Made by a program: the position numbers and the translations under genes. From Haloarculaceae archaeon (GTDB lineage: Archaea > Halobacteriota > Halobacteria > Halobacteriales > Haloarculaceae): a DNA stretch of 5,786 nucleotides. The DNA is taken from NCBI GenBank assembly GCA_018609945.1, contig JAHENO010000161.1, positions 1 to 5,786 on the forward strand. Reading direction: 5' to 3'. Shown here piece by piece: positions 1-5,195 of the stretch (positions are counted from its first letter, which is position 1; the number at the start of each line of letters is the position of its first letter). Below the pieces are notes generated by a model. That model saw nothing but the letters and a program-made list of their open reading frames with translations, was not told where the DNA came from and did not search any database.

Positions 1-1
1 T

Positions 2-448
2 CTGTCGGCGGCGTCCCGGGAGACGTCGACGCCTGCGTGTCTGGAGACCGGCACGATCACGCTTGCGGCCCAGGACGAGGAGTTCGTCGTCCGGACCGAC
101 GACGACACCGTCGAGACGTTCGCGTTCACGCTGTCTAACGAAACCTCGTGTCGGGTGACCGTCGGGCGCGGAACCTGGCAACTCGAACGCCTGACCGACG
201 ACGACACGGAAGTCGTCGCGACCGGCGAGGATACCTCGGGGACCCGAATGCTCCGGAGTGGGGACTCGCACACGTGGTCGCTGAGTCTCCAGCCCCGGTC
301 GACGCCGGAGACGACGGCGACGACCTACGTGACCGCCGACCTCTCGGAGGGCCAGTTCGTGTTCGTCGTCGCCGGGATGGTGGGCGAGGAGACGCGGTTC
401 GAGCGCTCGGCCAGATTCACCCTCGTCAAACGGACCGCGAACTCCTGA
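2..448 (+). CDS. C-terminal part of an exported protein with an Ig-like beta-sandwich domain (5' truncated)
   Basis: The reading frame is open from the window edge and ends with TGA at 446-448, giving 148 codons without a start; the true start lies upstream. The visible part alternates short hydrophobic strands with polar turns: FAFTLSNETSCRVTV, then a WQLERL strand, a VVATGEDTSG turn, a HTWSLSL strand and a closing FVFVVAG / RFTLVK pair. This is the layout of Ig-like domains in which a residue-rich turn is followed by a term for the maximum value and a strand that ends the sheet; it recalls the bacterial Ig-like families found in exported proteins, but no specific family can be assigned. The high Thr, Asp and Glu content suits a haloarchaeal extracellular protein. 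There is no membrane segment or sorting signal at the C-terminus, so any signal peptide or lipobox would be in the missing N-terminus. The next gene begins 127 nt downstream and is probably a separate unit. Confidence 0.8.
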   Translation: MSAASRETSTPACLETGTITLAAQDEEFVVRTDDDTVETFAFTLSNETSCRVTVGRGTWQLERLTDDDTEVVATGEDTSGTRMLRSGDSHTWSLSLQPRSTPETTATTYVTADLSEGQFVFVVAGMVGEETRFERSARFTLVKRTANS

Positions 449-540
449 CTCACCCGCGTACAGAGCCTGCTGGGAGAACTGTGCGACCCGGACGTCGCCG
501 CGAGGCCGACCGTCTTGCTGGGCCTTCGCAACGCAAGACC

Positions 541-550
541 GACTTTTCTT
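541..550 (+). promoter_or_regulatory. Weak TATA-like element before the HD-domain gene
   Basis: The segment GACTTTTCTT is the only AT-rich patch between 449 and 576. Its centre is about 30 nt before the ATG at 576, where a TATA box would lie for a leaderless haloarchaeal transcript. No SD sequence is visible before this ATG. The match to a TATA consensus is poor, so this is a candidate only. Confidence 0.3.
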
Positions 551-575
551 CCCGGGAGCGACCGAACGTAGACGC

Positions 576-1121
576 ATGGAGAGCGTCAGTGACACCTTCC
601 CGGAACTCCAGCACATCGCGGACGAGGACCTGCGGGCCGGCGTCGTCGAGGCCTGGGAGACGGCCACGGCCGAAACCGGCGTCGAGGATCTCCACGAGGT
701 CCCCTGGTTCCCGCCAGCACAGCGCGACCTCGGGATCGAAGACGAATGGCTGGTTCCGCATGTACGGGACGTGACCGCGGGGGCGGCCGCGCTCGCGGAG
801 ATGCTGGTCGACCGGCGCGACGCTGATCTCTCGCTCGATACCGTGATCGCGGGGGCGCTGGTCCACGACGTCTCCAAACTCCACGAGTTCGACGGGATGG
901 ACGAGACGCCCGTGGGTGATCTGCTCGGCCACCCCCACTACGGCGTCCACGTCGTCGCCCGGGCTGGCCTCCCGGTCGAGATCGCACACGTCGTGCTCTC
1001 GCATACCCCGCGCACGACGGTCGAACCCGCCACGCTCGAAGCCGAGATCGTGCGGCGGGCCGACGAGGTCGCCGCGGCGGCGATCAAGACGGCGGCCCTC
1101 GAGGATCTGCGCGACGCCTGA
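576..1121 (+). CDS. HD-domain metal-dependent phosphohydrolase family protein
   Basis: This encodes a 181-aa, acidic, soluble protein with no signal peptide or membrane segment. It carries the signature of the HD superfamily of metal-dependent phosphohydrolases: His62 (VPHVRDVT), the paired His97-Asp98 (ALVHDVSKLHEF), His119/His121 and His125 (LLGHPHYGVHVV), His138 and His143 (IAHVVLSHT), and a late Asp163 (RRADEVAAAAI). These are the positions that bind one or two divalent metals in this superfamily. HD proteins hydrolyse phosphate esters such as nucleotides, cyclic nucleotides or cyclic dinucleotides; the substrate here cannot be inferred. The roughly 50-residue N-terminal helical extension contains a Trp/Pro-rich stretch (VPWFPPAQR). 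The length is typical of small stand-alone HD proteins. The ATG at 576 has no SD and a weak AT-rich patch about 30 nt upstream, consistent with a leaderless mRNA. It converges with the acetyltransferase gene, their stop codons being 20 bp apart. Confidence 0.9.
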   Translation: MESVSDTFPELQHIADEDLRAGVVEAWETATAETGVEDLHEVPWFPPAQRDLGIEDEWLVPHVRDVTAGAAALAEMLVDRRDADLSLDTVIAGALVHDVSKLHEFDGMDETPVGDLLGHPHYGVHVVARAGLPVEIAHVVLSHTPRTTVEPATLEAEIVRRADEVAAAAIKTAALEDLRDA

Positions 1122-1141
1122 TCGGCTCCATCCGGTGTGGT

Positions 1142-1639
1142 CTACAGCGGTCGTTCGACGACGAGCGCGTCGTGGGTCTCGCCGCCCAGTTCCTCCTCGT
1201 GTCTCCCGGTCCGCTCGAACCCCTGCCGGTCGTAGAAGGCGACGCCGACGTCGTTGTCCGCCAGCACGGTCGCACGGAGGCGCTCGAAGCCCCGCTCGCG
1301 GAGTCGTTCGATTGCGGCCTTGAGGAGCCCCGTTCCGATGCCCTCGCCCCATCGCTCGGGGAGCACGTAGATGCTCGCGAGGACGGCGATTCCCTCCTCG
1401 TCAGCGGGGCCGGTGCTGGCGTAGCCGAGGATTCCGTCGTCTGAGCCCTCGGCCACGAGGTAGCGTACCTCGTCGCTGGTCACGCCCCGTTCGACGGCCT
1501 CGTCGCTGTACCACTCCGCCAGCATCTCCTCGATGGCCGGGTCGGCCACGAAATCGCCGTAGGCAGCGTGCCACGAGGCGCGAGCGACCCGCTGAATGGC
1601 GGACACGTCGGCTGCCACTGCTGTCCGAACGTCGACCAC
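1142..1639 (-). CDS. GNAT family N-acetyltransferase
   Basis: This is a 165-aa cytosolic protein of the GCN5-related N-acetyltransferase fold, which moves an acetyl group from acetyl-CoA to an amine. The domain fills the protein. It starts with MVDVRTAVAADVSAIQRVA, the usual beta1-alpha1 opening of RimI-like members. Motif A is at residues 88-110: the beta4 strand LASIYVLPE leads into the pyrophosphate-binding loop WGEGIGTGLL (97-106), with Trp97 where Gln or Arg is more usual. Motif B is at 116-145 (RGFERLRATVLADND, then VAFYDRQGFERTG), containing the conserved Asn129 and the FYxxxGF signature including Tyr136. The substrate cannot be told; free amino acids, protein N-termini and small amines are all possible. 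The start is GTG at 1637-1639: an in-frame TAG at 1649-1651 just upstream excludes a longer protein. No clear promoter is visible before it. It is divergent from the membrane-regulator gene. Confidence 0.94.
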   Translation of the reverse strand: MVDVRTAVAADVSAIQRVARASWHAAYGDFVADPAIEEMLAEWYSDEAVERGVTSDEVRYLVAEGSDDGILGYASTGPADEEGIAVLASIYVLPERWGEGIGTGLLKAAIERLRERGFERLRATVLADNDVGVAFYDRQGFERTGRHEEELGGETHDALVVERPL

Positions 1640-1743
1640 ACTGGTGCTCTACGTCGGGACAGCCCGTCAGTGTTCGGTCAGTGACGCGTCGGCGCTGGCG
1701 ACGGTCGGTGCAGTCGTCGGCCCTGCCCCAGATCAGGCACCAC

Positions 1744-1753
1744 GGTTAATACC
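1744..1753 (+). promoter_or_regulatory. TATA-like element of a leaderless promoter
   Basis: GGTTAATACC is an AT-rich patch in GC-rich DNA, centred about 26 nt before the ATG at 1775. That spacing places the transcription start at or just before the start codon. There is no SD before the ATG, which supports leaderless translation. Confidence 0.55.
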
Positions 1754-1774
1754 CCGGCATGTAAGTATCGACCA

Positions 1775-2950
1775 ATGACACTTCCGCGGTGGCTGCTCGC
1801 GCTCGCAGTGGGTGTCGTGCTGGTCGGCACTGCGACGGCGGGCGGAACACCCGCGGGAACGACGGACGACGCGCCGGCGGTCGACGGGGTCGTGGCAGCG
1901 ACGGCATCGGAGGGGATCGAGCCGGACCGTATCGTGATCGAGGTCGCTCTCCAGGCCGACGGTTCTGCCCGCCTGTCGATCGCCCGTCGGGTCAGACTCG
2001 ACGACCCGGCCGTCAGGCAGGGGTTCGAGCGAACCCGACAGCGGTTGCAGGCGAACCGGTCGGCGTTTCGCGAGCCCTTCGCCAGACAGGTCCGTGCGAT
2101 GGCGACCGAGGCCGAAAAGGCGACCGGGCGCACGATGGTCGTCGAGAACGTCTCGGTCGAGGCCGAGCGGCGCGAACTGCCCCAGGAGTACGGCGTCGTC
2201 GAGTACAGTTTCCGCTGGTACGGCTTCGCCGCGACCGACGAGCGACTCCGTGCCGGCGACGCGCTGTCGGAACTGTTCCTCGACGCGAACACGACGCTGC
2301 TCGTGTCCTGGCCGGACGACGCCGCGCTCGCCGAGGTGAGCCCACAACCGGACGAGCGACGCGACCGTGCCGTCGTCTGGGACGGCCCCCTTGAGTTCGC
2401 ACCCTCGGAACCGCGCGTCGTCCTCGAATCGGGTTCGCTGTCGTTCGGTCCCGACCTCTCCGTCCCGAACCGGAGCAACGACGTCCTCGTGACGCTGCTC
2501 GCTCTGGGGCTCGTCGTCGGTGCCGTCGGTGCCGGCCTGGTCGTGTGGCGCCGGCGGGCGGACACCGACGCCAGCGTCGCGCCCGCACCGACACCCGGCG
2601 CGAGGGCGAGCGCGGAGACGGTCGACGGGACACCACCCGACGCGGACGGAGAGGACACCGAACCGGCGGAGGAGGACACCGACACCGACGCCCAAGCGGC
2701 GGGCGCGGCACCATCAGCAGACCTGTTGAGCAACGAGGAACAGGTCCTGGCGCTGCTGGACGACGAGGGCGGCCGGATGAAACAACAGGACGTGGTGAGC
2801 GAACTGGACTGGTCGGAGACGAAAACCAGCGAAGTCGTGTCGGACCTCCGGGAGGCGGACGAGATAGAGGTGTACCGGCTCGGCCGCGAGAACGTGCTGG
2901 CGTTGCCCGACACCGGACTCGGCATCGACTCGGGGGAAGACGACGAATGA
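1775..2950 (+). CDS. Membrane-anchored winged-helix regulator with an extracytoplasmic domain
   Basis: This encodes 391 aa with a clear domain order. Residues 1-22 form a signal peptide (hydrophobic LLALAVGVVLVGTATA, cleavage near TAGG). Residues about 45-235 form an outside domain that opens with a beta strand (RIVIEVALQADGSARLSI), continues with a long charged helix (78-118), and has further strands such as VVEYSFRWYGF and TTLLVSW. Residues 237-258 are a single membrane segment (VLVTLLALGLVVGAVGAGLVVW) followed by the stop-transfer RRR. An Asp/Glu/Pro/Ala linker (262-316) leads to a winged-helix domain at 318-378: NEEQVLALLDDEGGRMKQQD, the recognition-helix region WSETKTSEVVSDLREADEI, and the wing VYRLGRENVLAL. 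The likely topology is outside domain, membrane, DNA-binding domain in the cytoplasm. This is the architecture of a haloarchaeal family annotated only with domains of unknown function (I believe DUF7345/DUF7343). Its role as a one-component sensor-regulator is inferred, and the ligand is unknown. The next gene starts 113 nt downstream with its own promoter. Confidence 0.92.
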   Translation: MTLPRWLLALAVGVVLVGTATAGGTPAGTTDDAPAVDGVVAATASEGIEPDRIVIEVALQADGSARLSIARRVRLDDPAVRQGFERTRQRLQANRSAFREPFARQVRAMATEAEKATGRTMVVENVSVEAERRELPQEYGVVEYSFRWYGFAATDERLRAGDALSELFLDANTTLLVSWPDDAALAEVSPQPDERRDRAVVWDGPLEFAPSEPRVVLESGSLSFGPDLSVPNRSNDVLVTLLALGLVVGAVGAGLVVWRRRADTDASVAPAPTPGARASAETVDGTPPDADGEDTEPAEEDTDTDAQAAGAAPSADLLSNEEQVLALLDDEGGRMKQQDVVSELDWSETKTSEVVSDLREADEIEVYRLGRENVLALPDTGLGIDSGEDDE

Positions 2951-2981
2951 CCGGGGACGGCGACACTGGTCCCGACAGGCA

Positions 2982-2998
2982 CGCCCGAAAGCCGGGCG
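2982..2998 (+). other. Short GC-rich hairpin after the regulator gene
   Basis: CGCCCG at 2982-2987 and CGGGCG at 2993-2998 are perfectly complementary with a 5-nt loop (AAAGC). The hairpin is 31 nt past the regulator's stop codon. No T-run follows, so it is not a typical haloarchaeal terminator; it may stabilise the 3' end or be incidental to the adjoining repeats, whose first unit it overlaps. Confidence 0.35.
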
Positions 2999-3020
2999 AA
3001 TCCGGGCGAATCCGGACGAA
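2991..3020 (+). repeat. Three phased 10-bp direct repeats upstream of a promoter (candidate operator)
   Basis: Three units follow each other with no spacer: GCCGGGCGAA, TCCGGGCGAA and TCCGGACGAA, so the period is exactly one helical turn. The array ends 12 bp before the TATA-like element at 3033-3040, in noncoding DNA. Very similar paired units occur at 4206-4225. Tandem sites on one face of the helix next to a promoter suggest cooperative binding of a regulator; this role is inferred. Confidence 0.55.
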
Positions 3021-3032
3021 GTATGTGGGTCC

Positions 3033-3040
3033 ATTTAGTA
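3033..3040 (+). promoter_or_regulatory. TATA-like element of a leaderless promoter
   Basis: ATTTAGTA is centred about 27 nt before the ATG at 3064. The spacing and the absence of an SD match a leaderless haloarchaeal promoter. The phased 10-bp repeats lie directly upstream. Confidence 0.5.
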
Positions 3041-3063
3041 GACGGTGGTCGTACGAAGCGGTG

Positions 3064-4014
3064 ATGGCCCGGCGTCCAGCGAAGACCTTTGCGGTCGTGA
3101 TAGTCGTACTTGCGCTCGTTGTAACACCGCTCGCGGCGGCCCCCGCTGGCCAGCAGCCAGCGACCGACGGGGCCGGCGGGTCCGAAACGGATCCCGCTCC
3201 CGGTCCCCACCTCGCGGGTATCGTCTCCGTGCAAGACAGCACCGTCGAAGCGAGTGTCGCGAACGAAACGTTCCAGGCCCGCTTTGCGAACGCGACCACC
3301 GACGACGAGCGTGCGGCGCTCGTCGAGCAGCGCCTCGCGGCCATCGAGCGACGTCTCGAGGCCGCCCGCTCGCGGTCGGAGGAACTGTCCCGTGCCAGAG
3401 AGGAGGGGTCGCTGAGCGAGGACCGGTACGCGGCGCGTGCGGCCGCCCTCGCGGACACTGCCGACCGCCTCGCCGGGGCTGCAACCGCAACAGAGCGGGC
3501 TGCTGCCTCGCTGCCCGCTGACCGGCGCGCCTCCATCGGTGTCGCGGAGCGCGCCGGGGACATCCGGACCGAAGCGCGGCGCCTCCGCGAGCGGACGAGC
3601 GACGCGGCTACCGCCATCGACGGCAGCCGCGAGGAGTCCCACGTGGAACCGGTCTCGGGGGACGCGGTCGAGGACATCTTCGACCGGGTAGCCGGTGCCG
3701 AGACGCCCCTCGCTGGCGTCGCCAGCTCCGAGCGCATGAACATCCACGTCCGGCGCGCGAACGGCACCACCCCGGTGTTCGCCGTGCAGATCGAGAACGG
3801 GCGGGTCACCGCCGTCGACGACGAACCCTTCGAGAACCCAACCCTGTCGGTCTACACGGACTACCGGGTCGTCGATCAGGTTCGGCGTGCCGAGGATCCC
3901 GCCGGGGCGATCCGGACTGCCATCGAGAACGACCGCATCCGGTACGACGGCAGGGGACTCGGCAACTCGCTGAAGTACGGCGCGATCAAACTGGTTTCGT
4001 TGCTCCTGACCTGA
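3064..4014 (+). CDS. Secreted helical protein with a C-terminal SCP2-like domain
   Basis: This encodes 316 aa. Residues 1-27 form a signal peptide (basic MARRPAK, then hydrophobic FAVVIVVLALVV, cleavage near LAAA-AP). Residues 28-50 are a Pro/Gly/Asp linker. Residues about 80-190 are highly charged Arg/Glu/Ala helices with heptad-like spacing (for example LVEQRLAAIERRLEAARSRS), probably a coiled coil or helical bundle. The C-terminal domain (about 225-312) has strands MNIHVRR and PVFAVQIENGRVTAV, then NPTLSVYTDYRVVDQV, a short helix DPAGAIRTAIENDRI and RYDGRGLGNSLKY. That order resembles the sterol-carrier-protein-2 fold, a lipid-binding module; this is pattern recognition, not a proven hit. 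The last residues (GAIKLVSLLLT) are hydrophobic but too short for a sure anchor. The ATG at 3064 is chosen because the signal peptide begins there and a TATA-like box lies about 27 nt upstream; GTG at 3061 would add one residue. No enzymatic motif is seen. It follows the membrane-regulator gene on the same strand. Confidence 0.87.
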   Translation: MARRPAKTFAVVIVVLALVVTPLAAAPAGQQPATDGAGGSETDPAPGPHLAGIVSVQDSTVEASVANETFQARFANATTDDERAALVEQRLAAIERRLEAARSRSEELSRAREEGSLSEDRYAARAAALADTADRLAGAATATERAAASLPADRRASIGVAERAGDIRTEARRLRERTSDAATAIDGSREESHVEPVSGDAVEDIFDRVAGAETPLAGVASSERMNIHVRRANGTTPVFAVQIENGRVTAVDDEPFENPTLSVYTDYRVVDQVRRAEDPAGAIRTAIENDRIRYDGRGLGNSLKYGAIKLVSLLLT

Positions 4015-4123
4015 CCGCACGTGTTCCGTGGTCCCGACGGCTCCCCCGGTGGTCGACACTGCCACACTGACGACCTGCCGTCCGTCTCCGCGACTGCTGC
4101 GACTCCCTGGAACGGGCGCAGAG

Positions 4124-4142
4124 AAATAATATAAATAAGTTT
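4124..4142 (+). promoter_or_regulatory. Very AT-rich TATA-like promoter core
   Basis: Eighteen of the 19 bases are A or T, including TAATATAAATAA at 4127-4138, the strongest TATA-like match in the window. Rightward transcription would start near 4160, about 220 nt before the chosen start of the next gene. The core also reads well on the other strand (TTATTTATATTA), which would send transcripts antisense to the end of the secreted-protein gene. The direction cannot be settled from sequence. Confidence 0.5.
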
Positions 4143-4205
4143 CGGTAGTTTAGTCTTCATCTCGATCCTCACTCTAGATAACCGCAAGAAGTGAAGCGTT
4201 TGCAA

Positions 4206-4225
4206 TCCGGATGAATCCGGACGGA
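4206..4225 (+). repeat. Two phased 10-bp direct repeats matching those at 2991-3020
   Basis: TCCGGATGAA and TCCGGACGGA are adjacent with no spacer. They differ from the 3011-3020 unit (TCCGGACGAA) by one base each. Each contains the palindrome TCCGGA. They lie 29 bp before the TATA-like box at 4254-4263 and downstream of the AT-rich core at 4124-4142. A shared regulator with the 3064 gene is inferred. Confidence 0.5.
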
Positions 4226-4253
4226 CTGTCCCGGACTGGGGCGTCGTGTCAGG

Positions 4254-4263
4254 GGTTTATAGG
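4254..4263 (+). promoter_or_regulatory. TATA-like element before the small-gene cluster
   Basis: GGTTTATAGG contains the haloarchaeal-type core TTTATA. Transcription would start near 4285-4290, just before an ATG at 4291 that is in frame with the small acidic gene, or give a leader of about 90 nt to the preferred ATG at 4381. Confidence 0.42.
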
Positions 4264-4380
4264 GGGATATGGGTGCGATGTGAGAGTGCGATGTGCGAGT
4301 TCACATCGGCACACGCCGGCTCCGAGGAACGCGGCGGCGAGGTGAGTGTCGGGTCGGGCGTGTGCGACGGGAGAGAACCC

Positions 4381-4542
4381 ATGGCTCGAACCAACCACGA
4401 ATGCGACCCTGTGGAATCGCCCGCGACCGATACCAGGTACAGCGGCTTCGGGACCGAAGACGGCTACATCGTGTACGACACCGAGGAGACGGCGGCCTGG
4501 ATCGAGTCGGATACTGCAATCAATCTGGCGGAGATGATGTAG
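4381..4542 (+). CDS. Small acidic haloarchaeal protein, DUF7331-like
   Basis: This encodes a 53-aa acidic protein with no signal peptide or membrane segment. The core GYIVYDTEETAAWIESDTAI (residues 28-47) is the recognisable part: a short beta hairpin ending in a Trp-Ile pair and a SDT turn. It resembles very small haloarchaeal proteins annotated as DUF7331, from memory of that pattern rather than a search; no function is known. The ATG at 4381 is preferred because a GGAG at 4370-4373 lies upstream and the size then fits the family. The frame is open further left, and an ATG at 4291 would add 30 residues that are less acidic and carry two cysteines; the TATA-like box at 4254-4263 would make that start nearly leaderless, so it cannot be excluded. 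It is the first gene of a tight cluster: the next ORF starts on the base after its TAG. Confidence 0.75.
   Translation: MARTNHECDPVESPATDTRYSGFGTEDGYIVYDTEETAAWIESDTAINLAEMM
4530..4537 (+). promoter_or_regulatory. Shine-Dalgarno sequence for the 57-aa ORF
   Basis: GGAGATGA matches the archaeal SD consensus GGAGGTGA at seven of eight bases and ends 5 nt before the ATG at 4543. It lies inside the end of the preceding gene. It is the main evidence that the small ORF is translated. Confidence 0.6.
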
Positions 4543-4716
4543 ATGACGGACCTCACCGACAGCGATGGCACGCCGCGGCGCGGCTTCTGCCGTGCGATGC
4601 CGGCCGTCGGTGCGACGTGGACCGGCTGCGCCGTCTCGAACGCCCGGGGGACGACGAGGTACCGTCGCCCCGACGGACACGACCACGGACGAGGTCGCTC
4701 ATGGGTGTCGAAATGA
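4543..4716 (+). CDS. 57-aa ORF resembling a degenerate Tat lipoprotein signal
   Basis: This ORF begins directly after the TAG of the preceding gene (TAGATG) and has a strong SD. Its N-terminus (MTDLTDSDGTPRRGFCRAMP, then AVGATWTGC) has the plan of a haloarchaeal Tat lipoprotein signal: a polar Asp/Thr-rich n-region, the twin Arg at 12-13 in RRGF, a short h-region and a Cys at 29 preceded by a small residue. The h-region is poor (Cys, Arg, Met, Pro and Trp intrude) and the lipobox WTGC is not canonical. After Cys29 the protein becomes basic and His/Arg-rich, unlike its neighbours. Another frame in the same stretch reads TVAPTDTTTDE, a typical lipoprotein linker, which suggests a frameshifted or decaying lipoprotein gene. 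It may instead be a real microprotein or serve mainly for translational coupling, since its end overlaps the next gene. Not listed by simple length-based gene finding. Confidence 0.5.
   Translation: MTDLTDSDGTPRRGFCRAMPAVGATWTGCAVSNARGTTRYRRPDGHDHGRGRSWVSK
4691..4695 (+). promoter_or_regulatory. Shine-Dalgarno sequence that favours the ATG at 4701
   Basis: GAGGT ends 5 nt before the ATG at 4701. The alternative ATG at 4713 would be 17 nt away and has no good SD of its own, although its ATGA overlap with the upstream stop codon is typical of coupled genes. Confidence 0.45.
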
Positions 4717-5174
4717 GCGAACGGAACACCTCCGGAGACGACGGTACGGAACTGGCAGTCGCGCGCCGGGACGTCCTGGCCGTGCTGGCGACCGGAAGCG
4801 TCGGCGGTATCGCCGGGTGTACCTTCGGCGGCCAGCCGGACGGCGGCGCCGGTGAACCGACCCCGACCGAGACTCCCTTCGGCTACGGGGGAACGCCGGA
4901 GACAGCGACGCCCGACTCGAGCGGGACAGTGACGACCACCACGCCACATTCGACTGCCACACCTGCACCCACCTCCACACCCGCATCCTCCGGGAGCGGT
5001 TCGAACGCCGGTGGCAGCGGGAGTGGGGGGAGCGATGGCGGCGCTGCCGGCGGCGGTGGCGGCGCAAGCGGAGGGGGCGGCGGTTCGACGCCGACCCCCA
5101 CGCCGACCGAGACGCCGGGCGATTTCGGCATCCAGGGGTACGGCGAGTACGGCTACGGGGGCGTCTTCCCGTAA
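4701..5174 (+). CDS. Tat-type lipoprotein with a Thr/Pro/Gly low-complexity body and a YGYGG end
   Basis: This encodes 157 aa. The N-terminus has a twin-Arg motif (ARRDVLAVLA, Arg22-Arg23), a hydrophobic stretch and the lipobox GIAGC with Cys40, so it should be exported folded by Tat and anchored by a lipid at Cys40. The mature part has no globular domain. It runs EPTPTETPFGYGGTP (52-66), a Thr/Ser/Pro stretch (to about 95) that could be O-glycosylated, a Gly/Ser stretch (about 96-129), and then PTPTETPGDFGIQGYGEYGY plus GGVFP at the end. The module PTPTETP followed by an aromatic-Gly motif thus occurs at both ends of the spacer. No enzyme motif is seen, so a surface tether or display role is inferred. 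The start at 4701 is chosen for its SD; ATG 4713 (153 aa) is a fair alternative that overlaps the upstream stop as ATGA. The next gene follows after 21 nt, so they are probably co-transcribed. Confidence 0.82.
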   Translation: MGVEMSERNTSGDDGTELAVARRDVLAVLATGSVGGIAGCTFGGQPDGGAGEPTPTETPFGYGGTPETATPDSSGTVTTTTPHSTATPAPTSTPASSGSGSNAGGSGSGGSDGGAAGGGGGASGGGGGSTPTPTPTETPGDFGIQGYGEYGYGGVFP

Positions 5175-5184
5175 GGAGGCGCAC

Positions 5185-5190
5185 GGAGGA
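5185..5190 (+). promoter_or_regulatory. Shine-Dalgarno sequence for the tail-fibre-like gene
   Basis: GGAGGA ends 5 nt before the ATG at 5196, an ideal spacing. A second SD-like AAGGAGG lies at 5173-5179, partly within the stop codon of the preceding gene. The SD fixes the start and shows that this gene is translated from an internal operon position. Confidence 0.6.
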
Positions 5191-5195
5191 ACACG

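Larger units (their letters stand above)
4015..4380 (+). other. 366-nt gene-poor region with promoter-like and repeat elements
   Basis: No convincing coding sequence was found between the secreted-protein gene and the small acidic gene. The first 105 nt are GC-rich and featureless. An AT-rich island follows (about 4122-4205) with a strong TATA-like core at 4127-4138. Two copies of the 10-bp TCCGG repeat lie at 4206-4225, and a second TATA-like box at 4254-4263. No tRNA-like fold was seen. The region probably holds the control elements of the gene cluster to its right, perhaps with a long leader or a small RNA. Confidence 0.6.

Noticed and set aside
1122..1141. Possible bidirectional terminator between the convergent HD and acetyltransferase genes
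   Set aside because: The 20-bp gap has no T-run on either strand and no convincing hairpin.
450..1352. A 300-codon minus-strand frame opposite the HD-domain gene
   Set aside because: It is very Arg/Gly-rich, shows no domain, and overlaps both the HD and the acetyltransferase genes, whose catalytic motifs are clear.
1640..1743. A promoter for the acetyltransferase gene on the minus strand
   Set aside because: No AT-rich patch lies 25-35 nt before the GTG at 1639 on that strand.
1678..4065. A 795-codon open frame on the minus strand opposite the regulator and secreted-protein genes
   Set aside because: Long antisense frames are common in GC-rich haloarchaeal DNA. Its translation is Arg/Ser/Pro-rich without recognisable domains, while the plus strand carries signal peptides, a membrane segment, a winged helix and promoters.
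4140..4205. Possible tRNA (GGTAGTTTAGTC resembles a D-arm)
   Set aside because: No T-arm GTTCGAATC-type box, anticodon stem or acceptor stem can be paired at the right distances.
5038..5110. GGC-rich and CCGACC-type simple repeats that might be a structural DNA element
   Set aside because: They are explained by the Gly-rich and Thr/Pro codons of the lipoprotein gene.
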